From assembly GCF_003259955.1 (NCBI RefSeq), contig NZ_QLMK01000004.1, positions 62,001 through 126,000 of the forward strand: DNA of 64,000 bases. Direction: 5' to 3'. The position numbers and the translations under genes were made by a program. Positions within the stretch are counted from its first letter, which is position 1, and each line of letters opens with the position of its first letter. Below, one piece after another: positions 43,035-52,898 of the stretch. Under the pieces are notes generated by a model. The model was given only the letters and a program-made list of their open reading frames with translations, did not search any database and had not been told where the DNA came from. Origin of the DNA: Falsochrobactrum ovis (GTDB taxonomy: Bacteria > Pseudomonadota > Alphaproteobacteria > Rhizobiales > Rhizobiaceae).

Positions 43035-46000
43035 TTACTCCGCATAAACGATGAGCAAATCCTTCGCGTCGATCGCTTCGCCCGGCCGCACCAAAACTTC
43101 GGCAATCACACCATCGCGTTCAGCGCGCAGCGCTGTCTCCATTTTCATAGCTTCAATGGAAAGCAACACGTCGCCAGCCTTAACCGTCTGACCAACGGAA
43201 ACCGCAACGGTCGAGACAACGCCAGGCATTGGAGCCCCAAGCTGACGGTCATTACCATGCTCAACCTTACGCTTGACCCCGCCTGACGCGCCCTTGGCGC
43301 GGTTGGGCACCTTGACACGACGCGGCTGGCCATTGAGTTCGAAGAACACAGTCACCATGCCCTTCTCGTCGGTTTCACTGATCGCCTGATTGACGATCAC
43401 AAGCGTTTTGCCGCGTTCAAGATCAACGAAAACCTCTTCTTCCGGCTTAAGACCATAAAAATAGACCGGAGTCGGCAGCACACTGGTTGGACCATATTCT
43501 TGCTGTGCCGCAGCAAAGTCTGTGAACACTTTTGGATACATCAGGGCAGAAGCAAATTCCTGATCGGAAATTTCACGACCCACTATTTCCTCAACCGACT
43601 TGCGTTCCGCATCAAGATCTGCTGGCGGGAGCAAAGCACCCGGACGCTCGGTAAACGGCTTTTCGTCCTTAAGCACCTTTTTCTGCAGCGCTTTCGGCCA
43701 TCCCGCAGGCGGCTGTCCGAGATCACCACGCATCATGGAAACCACAGAATCGGGGAATGCAATATCCTTATCCGGATTTTCGACATCGGCCACCGTCAAA
43801 TCTTGGCTAACCATCATCAGCGCCATGTCTCCCACCACCTTAGAAGATGGCGTGACTTTGACGATATCACCAAACATGCGGTTCACATCGGCATAGGCTT
43901 GAGCAACCTCGTGCCAGCGCGTTTCAAGCCCCAGCGAACGCGCCTGTTCCTTCAAATTCGTGAATTGGCCGCCCGGCATTTCATGCAGATAGACCTCAGA
44001 AGCTGGCCCTTTAAGGTCGGTTTCAAATGCCGCATATTGATTGCGTACCGCCTCCCAATAGAAGGAAATCCGGCGAATTGATTGCGTATCAAGCCCCGGA
44101 TCGCGTTCAGAGCCATGCAGAGCCTCAACAATCGAGCCTAGGCAAGGCTGTGAAGTATGGCCCGAAAACGCGTCCATCGCCGCATCAACCGCGTCAACTC
44201 CAGCATCAACCGCAGCCAAGACAGTCGCTGCCGAAATGCCCGACGTGTCGTGAGTGTGGAAGTGGATCGGCAGATCGGTTTCCTCGCGCAAGGTTTTGAA
44301 TAACACCCGTGCCGCTGCCGGTTTTAACAACCCGGCCATATCCTTAACCGCGATAATATGTGCGCCTGCCTTTTCGACTTCTTTCGCCAGATTGACATAA
44401 TATTTGAGGTCATATTTCGCGCGATCAGGATTGAGAATATCTCCCGTATAACAGATCGCCGCTTCGCAGAGCTTATCCTCTTCGAGCACCGCATCCATCG
44501 AGACGCGCATATTCTCTACCCAGTTGAGACTGTCAAACACACGGAACAGATCCATGCCACCGCGCGCAGCTTCGCGGACGAAATATTTCACCACATTGTC
44601 AGGATAGCTTTTGTAACCGACGCCATTGGCCCCGCGCAAAAGCATCTGCAATAAGATATTGGGCGCAGCTTCGCGTATTTTCGCCAGACGCTCCCAAGGG
44701 TCTTCCGTCAGAAAGCGCATAGAGACGTCGAAAGTCGCCCCGCCCCAGCACTCAAGCGAGAACAGATCAGGCAGCGCCTGCGCATAGGAATTAGCAATGC
44801 GCGCAATATCATAAGTGCGCACACGCGTTGCCAAAAGCGACTGGTGCCCATCGCGCATAGTGGTGTCGGTAACCAGAACGCGCTTTTCATTGCGCATCCA
44901 CTCACTGAATTTGCGCGGGCCTAGCTGATCCAGCAATTGCTTGGTGCCGTCCTGAATTGGCTTATCGCCAAACCAAGGTATTTGCGGCTTTGCAGCATCT
45001 GCGGAAGGCTTCGCCCTTCCCTTGGTTTCTGGATGCCCGTTGACCGTCACATCAGCAATATAGGTGAGCAGTTTGGTAGCCCGATCCTGCCGCTTCATCT
45101 GTGTAAAAAGTTCAGGCGTGCTATCGATGAAACGGGTTGTGTAATCATTCGATTGGAATTTCGGATGATTGATAATGGCTTCAACAAAAGTCAGATTGGT
45201 CGACACGCCACGAATACGGAACTCACGCAAAGCCCGATCCATACGGCGAATGGCTTCAAGCGGCGTCGTGCCTGAAGCTGTAACCTTGACCAGCAACGGA
45301 TCGTAAAAACGAGTAATCACCGCTCCTGAATAGGCTGTGCCGCCATCAAGCCGGATGCCAAAACCAGACGCTGAACGATAGGCCTGAATACGTCCATAAT
45401 CGGGAATGAAATTCTGTTCAGGATCTTCGGTCGTGATACGACATTGCAGCGCATGACCATTCAGGCGAATTTCTGACTGCGGTGGCACGCCCGATGCCGG
45501 CGTTCCAATAACAGCACCATCCAGAATGTGAATTTGCGCTTTCACAATGTCGATGCCCGTCACTTCTTCAGTGATCGTATGTTCAACCTGAATGCGCGGA
45601 TTAACCTCAATGAAATAAAACGCGCCGGTATCAACATCCATCAGAAATTCGACGGTGCCCGCACCAATATAATCGGTAGCATTCGCGATCTTTAACGCAT
45701 AACTCGCCAATTCCTCGCGCTGCTGGTCGTTGAGATAGGGGGCCGGAGCACGCTCTACAACTTTCTGGTTGCGTCGCTGAATTGAGCAATCACGCTCATA
45801 AAGATGCACCGCATTCCCATGCATATCTCCAAGGATCTGCACTTCGACATGGCGCGCACGCTCAATAAGCTTTTCGAGATAAACCTCATCCTTGCCAAAT
45901 GCCGCCATGGCTTCACGCTTGGCCGCGGTCACTTCCCGCTCTAAATCTTCTTCGGCGCGAATGACGCGCATCCCACGTCCGCCACCGCCCCAGCTGGCTT

Positions 46001-46496
46001 TGAGCATCAAAGGATAGCCAACCTCAGCCGCAAGCTTTTTTACCTGCTCAATATCATCGGGCAAAGGCTCTGTTGCCGGAATAACCGGCACGCCAACTTC
46101 GATTGCCAGATTGCGTGCCGCCACCTTATTGCCAAGTCGACGCATGGTTTCTGGCTTTGGTCCGATAAAGATTATATTATTTTGCGCGCAGGCTTCCGCA
46201 AATTCTGGACTCTCTGCCAAAAGTCCATAACCGGGATGAATAGCGTCAGCGCCAGACAGCTTCGCCACTCGAATAATTTCATCAATCGAAAGATAGCTTT
46301 CAATCGGCCCCAAATCGCGCTCTAAATGCGGGCCGCGTCCGACTTGATAACTCTCATCGGCTTTAAAACGATGCAGTGAAAGTTTGTCCTCTTCCGCCCA
46401 TATTGCCACGGTTTTGAGGCCCAGTTCATTTGCGGCGCGAAATACGCGAATGGCGATTTCTGAACGGTTGGCGACCAGAATTTTTCTGATAGGCAA
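43035..46496 (-). CDS. pyc: Pyruvate carboxylase
   Basis: Biotin enzyme that refills oxaloacetate from pyruvate, bicarbonate and ATP. It has 1153 residues, full length. The biotin carboxylase domain (about 1-460) has KILVANRSEIAIRVFRAANE, KASWGGGGRGMRVI near 165 and EVNPRIQVEHTITEEVTGID near 290. The carboxyltransferase domain (about 530-830) has TTMRDGHQSLLATRVRTYDI, and a PYC allosteric domain follows. The biotinyl domain carries the biotin lysine in SIEAMKMETALRAE near 1115. The start is TTG at 46496 with GGGAG seven bases upstream. Together with pyk it sets the pyruvate-oxaloacetate node. Confidence 0.97.
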   Translation of the reverse strand: MPIRKILVANRSEIAIRVFRAANELGLKTVAIWAEEDKLSLHRFKADESYQVGRGPHLERDLGPIESYLSIDEIIRVAKLSGADAIHPGYGLLAESPEFAEACAQNNIIFIGPKPETMRRLGNKVAARNLAIEVGVPVIPATEPLPDDIEQVKKLAAEVGYPLMLKASWGGGGRGMRVIRAEEDLEREVTAAKREAMAAFGKDEVYLEKLIERARHVEVQILGDMHGNAVHLYERDCSIQRRNQKVVERAPAPYLNDQQREELASYALKIANATDYIGAGTVEFLMDVDTGAFYFIEVNPRIQVEHTITEEVTGIDIVKAQIHILDGAVIGTPASGVPPQSEIRLNGHALQCRITTEDPEQNFIPDYGRIQAYRSASGFGIRLDGGTAYSGAVITRFYDPLLVKVTASGTTPLEAIRRMDRALREFRIRGVSTNLTFVEAIINHPKFQSNDYTTRFIDSTPELFTQMKRQDRATKLLTYIADVTVNGHPETKGRAKPSADAAKPQIPWFGDKPIQDGTKQLLDQLGPRKFSEWMRNEKRVLVTDTTMRDGHQSLLATRVRTYDIARIANSYAQALPDLFSLECWGGATFDVSMRFLTEDPWERLAKIREAAPNILLQMLLRGANGVGYKSYPDNVVKYFVREAARGGMDLFRVFDSLNWVENMRVSMDAVLEEDKLCEAAICYTGDILNPDRAKYDLKYYVNLAKEVEKAGAHIIAVKDMAGLLKPAAARVLFKTLREETDLPIHFHTHDTSGISAATVLAAVDAGVDAVDAAMDAFSGHTSQPCLGSIVEALHGSERDPGLDTQSIRRISFYWEAVRNQYAAFETDLKGPASEVYLHEMPGGQFTNLKEQARSLGLETRWHEVAQAYADVNRMFGDIVKVTPSSKVVGDMALMMVSQDLTVADVENPDKDIAFPDSVVSMMRGDLGQPPAGWPKALQKKVLKDEKPFTERPGALLPPADLDAERKSVEEIVGREISDQEFASALMYPKVFTDFAAAQQEYGPTSVLPTPVYFYGLKPEEEVFVDLERGKTLVIVNQAISETDEKGMVTVFFELNGQPRRVKVPNRAKGASGGVKRKVEHGNDRQLGAPMPGVVSTVAVSVGQTVKAGDVLLSIEAMKMETALRAERDGVIAEVLVRPGEAIDAKDLLIVYAE

Positions 46497-46585
46497 AACA
46501 GTACTCCCTTACTGCATTGAGTGAGCAATTGATTAACCTGCATTAAGAGCGAGTGCAAACGAACTATTCAAAGACGTTTAAAAAA

Positions 46586-46611
46586 CTTATGCCCGGCTAA
46601 CCGGGCATAAG
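46586..46611 (-). terminator. Terminator after the first binding-protein gene
   Basis: CTTATGCCCGG (46586-46596), loop CTAA, CCGGGCATAAG (46601-46611). It is followed on the minus strand by TTTTTT. Confidence 0.92.
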
Positions 46612-46649
46612 CTACAATAGACCTATCAGGCTGGTTGGTAATCAGACGC

Positions 46650-47765
46650 CTATTTCTGGAAGTAATTATACTTGCCATCATCACCCTTGCGCCATTCGAA
46701 CATGACATAAGGAGAAAGCGTAGGATCGCCATTTTCGTCATAGCTAACCTCGCCCAGAACGGTGTCAAACGGGCCTTTTTCTTTGAGCGAGATGGCAACT
46801 TCTTGCGGGTCATTGCTGCCAACAGCATTGGCTGCAGCGACGAGTGACTGGACACCAGCATAAGCGTAGAATGTATAGGCTTCAGGCTCAAAACCTTTCT
46901 CGCGGAACGCTGCGATCAACTCTGCATTTGCTTCGTCATCACGCGGGTCCGGACCGAAAGTGTTCAACACACCCGCTACTGCGTCACCCGCAATTGAGGC
47001 CAATTCGTTAGAAACAATGCCATCACCAGAAATGAATTGTGCGTCCAAATTTTGATCCGCCATTTGACGAATAATCAAACCGGCTTCGCCATGCATACCG
47101 CCCCAGTAAACAACGTCGATACCGGCGGCCTTCATTTTTGAAATAAGTGCAGAGAAATCCTTATCGCCCTGATTGACGCCTTCATAAAGCGCTTCTTTCT
47201 TGCCATTTTCATTCAAAGACTTCTTCGTTTCATCGGCAAGCCCCTGTCCGTACGGTGTTTTGTCATGCAGGATAGCAACTTTGCCGTCTTTATAATTGTC
47301 GGCGATATATTTTCCGGCAACAATGCCCTGCTTGTCATCACGGCGGCAGGTACGGAACGTATTCCAAAGTCCGCGCTCAGTATAGGTGGGGTTGGTGGTG
47401 CCCGGCGCGATCATCAACACGCCATTTTCAGCATAAATTTCTGAAGTAGGAATACTGACACCGGAATTGAAGTGACCGATAATGAACTGGACGCCATCAC
47501 CAACAAACTTGTTGGCCACCGAGATACCCTGGCGCGGGTCGGCCGCATCATCACCATAAACAATAGTGATCTGCTCGCCGTTCATACCTCCCTTGGCATT
47601 GGCTTCTGCAACTGCTGCTTCAACACCGCGTTTGATCTGTTCACCAAAAGCAGCCTGTCCGCCTGTTAGTGGCGCGCCTACACCCAATAGCACATCGGCG
47701 AAGGACGTTCCGCCCATTGCAAGAAGCGCAGAGAAGCAAACACCGCAGAACAAAGATTTCTTCAT
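46650..47765 (-). CDS. Branched-chain amino-acid ABC transporter binding protein, copy 1 (LivK/LivJ-like)
   Basis: 371-residue periplasmic binding protein. Signal peptide [20 protein letters not shown] is cut near SFA-DVLLG. The mature type I fold begins [40 protein letters not shown], then VIIGHFNSG-like [27 protein letters not shown]-like [17 protein letters not shown], and [20 protein letters not shown] follow, all found in LivJ/LivK. By eye it is roughly two-thirds identical to the neighbouring copy, so the pair arose by duplication. Start ATG 47765 has GGGAG upstream. Terminators on both sides make it a separate transcript from the permease genes. Confidence 0.93.
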   Translation of the reverse strand: MKKSLFCGVCFSALLAMGGTSFADVLLGVGAPLTGGQAAFGEQIKRGVEAAVAEANAKGGMNGEQITIVYGDDAADPRQGISVANKFVGDGVQFIIGHFNSGVSIPTSEIYAENGVLMIAPGTTNPTYTERGLWNTFRTCRRDDKQGIVAGKYIADNYKDGKVAILHDKTPYGQGLADETKKSLNENGKKEALYEGVNQGDKDFSALISKMKAAGIDVVYWGGMHGEAGLIIRQMADQNLDAQFISGDGIVSNELASIAGDAVAGVLNTFGPDPRDDEANAELIAAFREKGFEPEAYTFYAYAGVQSLVAAANAVGSNDPQEVAISLKEKGPFDTVLGEVSYDENGDPTLSPYVMFEWRKGDDGKYNYFQK

Positions 47766-48086
47766 TTTCAATCAACTCCCATTCATCAAAGGCCGACTGG
47801 CCGTCGCAACTATTGTTGCGTGCTGTCCGCAGGCCTTCGGCCGTAAGGACATTAAGTCTGGCGCCACCTCTGTTGACGTCTCATGACCTAAGCCATGAAA
47901 AACACCTGCCAGAAGTCTGCTAATCGGCGCGCCAAAGCCCGCACTCGTCCCCCAAAGGGCTTGTCACCGAGGCAACAGACAATTTGCTCTACCACCTAAG
48001 TTGGCATCGCAAAAATTGTCTACCCCAAAGAATAGTGACTTCATTTTCTTTTTGCATGACATTATGTTTCGTATAGCATTCAAGTA
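47766..48086 (-). promoter_or_regulatory. Long structured leader of binding-protein copy 1
   Basis: About 320 bp between the copy 2 terminator and the copy 1 start. Next to the gene lie three stem-loops in a row: GGCCGACTGGCC (47791-47802), CGCAAC-TATT-GTTGCG (47805-47820), and GGCC-TTC-GGCC (47832-47842) inside outer GTCC/GGAC (47825-47850). The arrangement resembles an RNA-level control or stability element; it matches no riboswitch I know. Confidence 0.5.
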
Positions 48087-48114
48087 AAAAGACGCCCAGC
48101 CTGAGCCGGGCATC
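48087..48114 (-). terminator. Terminator after the second binding-protein gene
   Basis: GACGCCCAGC (48091-48100), loop CTGA, GCCGGGCATC (48105-48114). It pairs with some G-U on the minus-strand RNA and is followed by TTTTTAC. Confidence 0.8.
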
Positions 48115-48146
48115 TTCTAACAGCTTTGAACTATACTGAAAAATAT

Positions 48147-49265
48147 TTACTGCTGGATGTAATTATATTTCCCATCCTCGCCCTTTTCCCACTTATATAT
48201 CACGTAGCCAGGAAGCTTGGGATCACCTTTCTCATCATAGGCGAGGTCGCCAAGAACAGTCTTGAACGGCCCCTTTTCTTTGAGCGCGGTCGCAATTTCC
48301 TGAGGGTCATTGCTTCCCGCTGCTTTAGCAGCTTGGGCAAGCGACTGAACTGCTGCATAAGAATAAAGGGTGTAAGCTTCCGGTTCAAAACCCTGATCAC
48401 GGAATTGCTGCACAAGCTCAGCATTATCCGGGTTATTGCGAGGGTCTGGACCGAACGTGTTAAGCGTTCCTTCGACAGCATCACCCGCTATCGAAGCCAA
48501 TTCATTGGAAACAATACCGTCGCCCGAGATGAACTGAACTTCAAGACCCTGGTCCGCAAGCTGACGGATGATCAGGCCAGCCTCAGCGTGCATGCCACCC
48601 CAATATAGAACACTCACACCCTGCTGCTTAAGCTTTGCGATAAGCGCCGAGAAATCCTTCTCGCCGACATTCACGCCTTCATAAATTGTTTCTTTGATAC
48701 CAAGTTCGTTGAGCTTTTTCTTGGTTTCATCGGCAAGCCCCTGTCCATAAGGGGTCTTATCGTGAATGACAGCAATCTTGGCATCCTTGAAGTTGTCGGC
48801 AATATACTGCCCCGCAACGATGCCTTGCTGATCATCTCGACCGCAGGTACGGAAGGTGTTCCACAATCCGCGATCAGTATATACCGGATTAGTGGCACCG
48901 GGCGAGATTTCAAGAATTCCATTTTCTGCATAAACTTCGGAAGCCGGAATGGCGACACCGGAGTTAAAATGCCCAATGACAACCTTCACACCATCGGCGG
49001 CAAATTTGTTAGCGACAGAAATGCCCTGTTTCGGATCGGATACGTCATCGCCAAGGGTGATGGTGATCTGTTCACCATTAAGGCCCCCGGCATCATTGAT
49101 CTCCTTGATTGCAGCTTCCGCTCCTTTTTGAATCTGTGCCCCATAGACCGCATTGGGCCCGGTCAAAGGCGCGCCAATGCCGACAAGAAAATCGGCGCAG
49201 GCTGAACCTGAAAATGCTAGGACTGCGGCCAATGCCACGCCTGAAAAAAGCGACTTTTTCATCAT
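48147..49265 (-). CDS. Branched-chain amino-acid ABC transporter binding protein, copy 2 (LivK/LivJ-like)
   Basis: 372-residue periplasmic binding protein. Signal peptide [20 protein letters not shown] is cut near ACA-DFLVG. The mature part begins [20 protein letters not shown], with the same landmarks as copy 1: [60 protein letters not shown], and the C-terminus [12 protein letters not shown] double ATG starts it; GGGAG lies upstream of 49265. It stands between two terminators with its own hairpin-rich leader. It probably feeds the LivHMGF transporter upstream with a ligand range differing from copy 1. Confidence 0.93.
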   Translation of the reverse strand: MMKKSLFSGVALAAVLAFSGSACADFLVGIGAPLTGPNAVYGAQIQKGAEAAIKEINDAGGLNGEQITITLGDDVSDPKQGISVANKFAADGVKVVIGHFNSGVAIPASEVYAENGILEISPGATNPVYTDRGLWNTFRTCGRDDQQGIVAGQYIADNFKDAKIAVIHDKTPYGQGLADETKKKLNELGIKETIYEGVNVGEKDFSALIAKLKQQGVSVLYWGGMHAEAGLIIRQLADQGLEVQFISGDGIVSNELASIAGDAVEGTLNTFGPDPRNNPDNAELVQQFRDQGFEPEAYTLYSYAAVQSLAQAAKAAGSNDPQEIATALKEKGPFKTVLGDLAYDEKGDPKLPGYVIYKWEKGEDGKYNYIQQ

Positions 49266-49289
49266 AAAACTCCCAGTTTTGTTACCCCG

Positions 49290-49355
49290 ACCGATGTTTT
49301 GCATCGGTTGTTATTCGCTGAGTAATCAGCAACATCTACGTTGATTTTCCAACGT
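49290..49355 (-). promoter_or_regulatory. Hairpin-rich leader of binding-protein copy 2
   Basis: Three consecutive stem-loops: ACCGATG-TTTTG-CATCGGT (49290-49308), GCTGA-GTAA-TCAGC (49317-49330) and ACGTTG-ATTTTC-CAACGT (49338-49355). They fill the 5' leader between the liv terminator and the gene. The order (three short stems) parallels the copy 1 leader although the sequences differ. Confidence 0.5.
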
Positions 49356-49364
49356 GATCTTTGA

Positions 49365-49395
49365 AAAAAGGCCCCGCCACAAGGTGGCGGAGCCC
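49365..49395 (-). terminator. Terminator of the livHMGF-DUF6867 operon
   Basis: GGCCCCGCCAC (49370-49380), short loop, GTGGCGGAGCC (49384-49394). It is followed on the minus strand by TTTTTTC. Confidence 0.92.
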
Positions 49396-49399
49396 TAAA

Positions 49400-49744
49400 T
49401 TATTTTGCTTTCCAACTCAGTGGGGACGATCTTTCGTATAACCATCCATACTGGTTTACCATTTGTTTGGTGCGCGTATATCGGAAAGCTACTGATCCGA
49501 TGATGACCAGCACTGCGGCATCTACCAGATAGTAGTGTAATGATAGCAACGTGCCCTCAAACAGCGCATAATGAATAAAACGGACCGCAGCGGCCAATGG
49601 CAGTAGATAAAGCAATAGCTGCACATAAGAGCGCCAAGTTTGCGCACAGGCGCGTCCTGTCATCCACGCAGCCCAGCCGCCCAAAAGGCACGTGATCAGG
49701 AAAAACAGCCAAAATGACGGTTCTTCATGAAGAATTCCCTGCAT
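49400..49744 (-). CDS. DUF6867-like membrane protein of the liv operon
   Basis: 114 residues from ATG 49744 (MQGILHEEPSFWLFFLITCL) after AGGGAGG. There are three predicted membrane helices: about 10-28, about 42-62 (YVQLLLYLLPLAAAVRFIHY) and about 70-90 (YYLVDAAVLVIIGSVAFRYT). The polar C-terminal tail has TKQMVNQYGWLYERSSPLSW. Similar proteins are a regular extra member of liv operons in Rhizobiales, placed in DUF6867 as I recall. They may be an accessory transporter subunit, which is inference. It is the last gene of the livHMGF transcript. Confidence 0.75.
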   Translation of the reverse strand: MQGILHEEPSFWLFFLITCLLGGWAAWMTGRACAQTWRSYVQLLLYLLPLAAAVRFIHYALFEGTLLSLHYYLVDAAVLVIIGSVAFRYTRTKQMVNQYGWLYERSSPLSWKAK

Positions 49745-49754
49745 ATTGTCCTCC

Positions 49755-50501
49755 CTAGTGCCTTCCACCTTCAAGATAAGCCGCTCTCACTTCCGGGTCT
49801 GCCAGCAATTCGCGTCCTGACCCGCTCATTGTGATCGTTCCATTGACCATAACATAACCACGATCAGCAAGCTTGAGCGCACCAAAAGCATTCTGCTCGA
49901 CCAGAAATACCGACAGTCCCTGCGTGCGGTTTAATTCTTTAATAGCGTCAAAAATCTGCTTAACGATCAGCGGAGCCAGACCCAATGAAGGTTCGTCTAG
50001 CAGAAGCAAACGAGGCCGGGCCATCAAAGCACGTGCAATCGCAAGCATCTGCTGCTCACCTCCCGAAAGAGTTCCACCACGTTGATTGATACGTTCCTTC
50101 AATCGTGGGAACAGATCAAACATAAGTTTCGAATCTTCCTCGAAATATTTCTGATTATCGAGACTTGCTCCCATTTGCAGATTTTCAAGCACGGTCATTC
50201 GCGGGAAAATCCGGCGCCCTTCGGGAGATTGTGCCACGCGCAGTTTCGCAATTTCATGCGGCGGCATATGGGTGATATCGCGTCCCTCATAAATGATGCG
50301 ACCGCTGCGCGCACGCGGTGACCCGAAAATCGTCATCATAAGAGTGGATTTGCCGGCACCATTGGCACCGATCAACGTTACGATTTCCCCCTCATCAACG
50401 CTTAGATCAATACCTTTAAGCGCGCATATATTGCCGTAATAGGTCTCGACCTTATCAACGACGAGAAGAGGTTGTTTTTTCTGCACGGTTTCAGCCTGCA
50501 T
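49755..50501 (-). CDS. livF: Branched-chain amino-acid ABC transporter ATPase LivF
   Basis: 248-residue ATP-binding subunit. Walker A LIGANGAGKSTLMMTIFGSP (about 42-61), signature GTLSGGEQQMLAIARALMAR (about 140-159) and Walker B LLLLDEPSLGLAPLIVKQIF (about 164-183) are LivF-typical, including SLGLAP. Start ATG 50501 overlaps the livG stop by one base (TGATG), showing coupling. It partners with LivG to power LivHM. Confidence 0.95.
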   Translation of the reverse strand: MQAETVQKKQPLLVVDKVETYYGNICALKGIDLSVDEGEIVTLIGANGAGKSTLMMTIFGSPRARSGRIIYEGRDITHMPPHEIAKLRVAQSPEGRRIFPRMTVLENLQMGASLDNQKYFEEDSKLMFDLFPRLKERINQRGGTLSGGEQQMLAIARALMARPRLLLLDEPSLGLAPLIVKQIFDAIKELNRTQGLSVFLVEQNAFGALKLADRGYVMVNGTITMSGSGRELLADPEVRAAYLEGGRH

Positions 50502-51517
50502 CACTTGCCTCCATCCGTCGGTTTTTTCTTGTCTTGTTGAACCTCTTCCGAAGCATGTCCCTGATCCGTTGCGTCATCTTCCGCTTCGACTTCCTCTATC
50601 GCCTCGTCAGCGAGTTTAGCCGTCACAACATCCAAAGCATCAACAACACCCGGCTTGCCAACTTCCTCGACAAGCTCAACAACTTCTTCGTCATCCACCC
50701 CAAGATAGGCGGCAATAACGCGCGGATCATTCTTCACTTCATCAGGCGTTCCATCGGAAATTTTCGTACCATATTCGAGCACAATGACATGATCCGAAAT
50801 TTCCATAACGACCGACATATCGTGTTCAATAAGCAGGATCGAGGTTCCCGTTTCCTTGCTGATATCAATCAGAAGCTTATTGAGCATCGCCGACTCTCGC
50901 GGATTAAGCCCCGCCGCAGGCTCATCCAGACAGAGCATTTCTGGTTCGGTACACATCGCACGGGCAATTTCCAGACGACGTTGATCACCATAGGGAAGAT
51001 CACCGGCCGGATCGTCAGCACGAGCAATAAGATCGACCTTTTCCAGCCAATATCGAGCCTTTTCAATAGCCTCTTTGGCTGCCTTTTTATAGGCTGGCAG
51101 GCCAAGCAAACCCATTATTGTATATCCAGAAGAACGCATTAATGGATTATGCTGTGCTACAAGCAGATTTTCCAAAACCGTCAGCCCGGAAAAAAGCCGG
51201 ATATTCTGGAAAGTCCTTGCTACCCTCGCCTGCTGGGTTATCTTGAAATCTGGGAGACGTTCCAAAAGGAAACTTTCACCCGATTTCAGTCGCATAGTCA
51301 GCATGCCGCCGGTGGGTTTATAGAAACCCGTGATGCAATTGAACACTGTTGTTTTACCGGCTCCGTTCGGTCCGATAATTGCTGTTATCTCGCCGCGCTT
51401 GACCTCGAAACTGAGATCATTAATCGCGACAAGTCCTCCAAATCGCATTGATAGATGTTCTACCGCGAGAATGGTGTCTTTCGAACCATTGTCAGGCATT
51501 ATTTTCGTCTCCGCCAT
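50501..51517 (-). CDS. livG: Branched-chain amino-acid ABC transporter ATPase LivG
   Basis: 338 residues. Walker A IIGPNGAGKTTVFNCITGFY is near 47-66, the long LivG insertion follows with ARTFQNIRLFSGLTVLENLL near 98, the DQRRLEIARAMCTEPEMLCL region near 182, and Walker B LDEPAAGLNPRESAMLNKLL near 201. After the normal LivG end (about 265, VIAAYLGVDDEE) there is an acidic extension of about 70 residues (VVELVEEVGKPGVVDALDVV, EEVEAEDDATDQGHASEEV) that typical LivG proteins lack. It overlaps livM by one base. Coupled with LivF. Confidence 0.95.
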   Translation of the reverse strand: MAETKIMPDNGSKDTILAVEHLSMRFGGLVAINDLSFEVKRGEITAIIGPNGAGKTTVFNCITGFYKPTGGMLTMRLKSGESFLLERLPDFKITQQARVARTFQNIRLFSGLTVLENLLVAQHNPLMRSSGYTIMGLLGLPAYKKAAKEAIEKARYWLEKVDLIARADDPAGDLPYGDQRRLEIARAMCTEPEMLCLDEPAAGLNPRESAMLNKLLIDISKETGTSILLIEHDMSVVMEISDHVIVLEYGTKISDGTPDEVKNDPRVIAAYLGVDDEEVVELVEEVGKPGVVDALDVVTAKLADEAIEEVEAEDDATDQGHASEEVQQDKKKPTDGGK

Positions 51518-52896
51518 CAGCCGTGCCCCTCCTTGGTAAAGGCACCCGACACCATCTTTTTCTCATTGAGAAACGCACTTGGCTCTCGGCTTCCGACAAA
51601 ACCACGTGGTTTCCAGACCATGACAACAACCATTGCCAGACCGAAAATGAGCATACGATAGAGTTCCGGTGTGAAGTTCGGCCCGAAAATAGCTTTTAGG
51701 AAGCTCATTTCGCGAAGAATTTCTGTACCCCCAATCATAACGACCGAGGCAACGGCAATTCCCACAAGCGACCCCATACCGCCAAGCACCACGATGGCCA
51801 GGATGACCGCTGATTCAAGGAAGATGAAGGATTCAGGGCTCACAAACCCTTGACGGGCTGCGAAGAAAGACCCGGCAAATCCGCCAAACATCGCACCAAT
51901 CGCAAAAGCAGTCAGCTTTGTTGTGGTGGTGTTTATTCCCAGCGAGCGACAGGCAATTTCGTCTTCACGCAACGCTTCCCATGCTCGTCCGACCGGCATG
52001 CGACGCAAGCGAATCGTCACCCACGCCGTTAGCAATGCAAGCAGAAGGATGATGTAATAGAGGAAGAATTTATAATGAGCAGCAGAGAATGTGAGTCCGA
52101 AATATGCCGCAAATCCATCCTTGCTGGCATTGAAAGGCAATCCAAAAAACGTTGCTTTTGCAATGCCTGAAATTCCGAAAGTACCGCGGGTCAGATCGGT
52201 CCAATTTATGAGCACAAGCCGAATAATTTCACCGAATGCAAGCGTCACAATTGCCAGATAGTCTCCGCGAAGACGGAGCACTGGGAAACCTAAAATGACA
52301 CCCCAGGTCGCAGCCAGCAAGCCGGCGACGGGCAGCAATACCCAAAAGGACCAACCGAAATAGCTCGAAAGAATTGCGTAGCTATATGCACCAACCGCAT
52401 AAAACGCGACATAGCCAAGATCAAGCAGTCCAGCCAGCCCGACCACGATATTGAGGCCCCAGGCCAGCATCACATAGATGAGGATCTGAACGCCGAAATT
52501 ATCGACCCATTTTAGTGAACCCTGCCAGCCGAGCATTCCGACAATCAAAATCGGATAGATGAAGAGAAAAATCACACCAATTTGTGAAAAATGCTTCACA
52601 AAAAATGATCGCTCTTCAACCACTCCAACGGGACGGCTATTTTTTTTGAGCTTACGTGCCTCCAACCATGGATTCACGAAAGCCACGAATACGAAGCGCC
52701 CCACTGCGGCCAATGCAACGAGAATTGCTAAAGCATCCCAACGCTGAACCAATACTAATTCATTGTTGATATTCTGATCCGTTTTGAATCCGACAATCAA
52801 AACGAACAGCCCGAGAGCCAGCAGACCGGAAATAATACCTTCGCGTATCGCCCGGACGATCAGGGAATCCGGACGTGAACTTGTTTGAACGGCCAT
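51517..52896 (-). CDS. livM: Branched-chain amino-acid ABC transporter permease LivM
   Basis: 459-residue inner-membrane permease. An N-terminal extension (about 1-120) contributes extra membrane helices before the core start [20 protein letters not shown] (about 130), as in other alphaproteobacterial LivM. The core has [20 protein letters not shown], then [20 protein letters not shown]. The loop contacting the ATPases is [20 protein letters not shown] near 293-312. A short C-terminal tail follows. It is the second gene of livHMGF, 2 bp from livH. Confidence 0.94.
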   Translation of the reverse strand: MAVQTSSRPDSLIVRAIREGIISGLLALGLFVLIVGFKTDQNINNELVLVQRWDALAILVALAAVGRFVFVAFVNPWLEARKLKKNSRPVGVVEERSFFVKHFSQIGVIFLFIYPILIVGMLGWQGSLKWVDNFGVQILIYVMLAWGLNIVVGLAGLLDLGYVAFYAVGAYSYAILSSYFGWSFWVLLPVAGLLAATWGVILGFPVLRLRGDYLAIVTLAFGEIIRLVLINWTDLTRGTFGISGIAKATFFGLPFNASKDGFAAYFGLTFSAAHYKFFLYYIILLLALLTAWVTIRLRRMPVGRAWEALREDEIACRSLGINTTTTKLTAFAIGAMFGGFAGSFFAARQGFVSPESFIFLESAVILAIVVLGGMGSLVGIAVASVVMIGGTEILREMSFLKAIFGPNFTPELYRMLIFGLAMVVVMVWKPRGFVGSREPSAFLNEKKMVSGAFTKEGHG

Positions 52897-52898
52897 GA

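Noticed and set aside
43500-44081. Long plus-strand frame opposite pyc
   Set aside because: Antisense shadow of pyruvate carboxylase; no ribosome site or recognisable domain.
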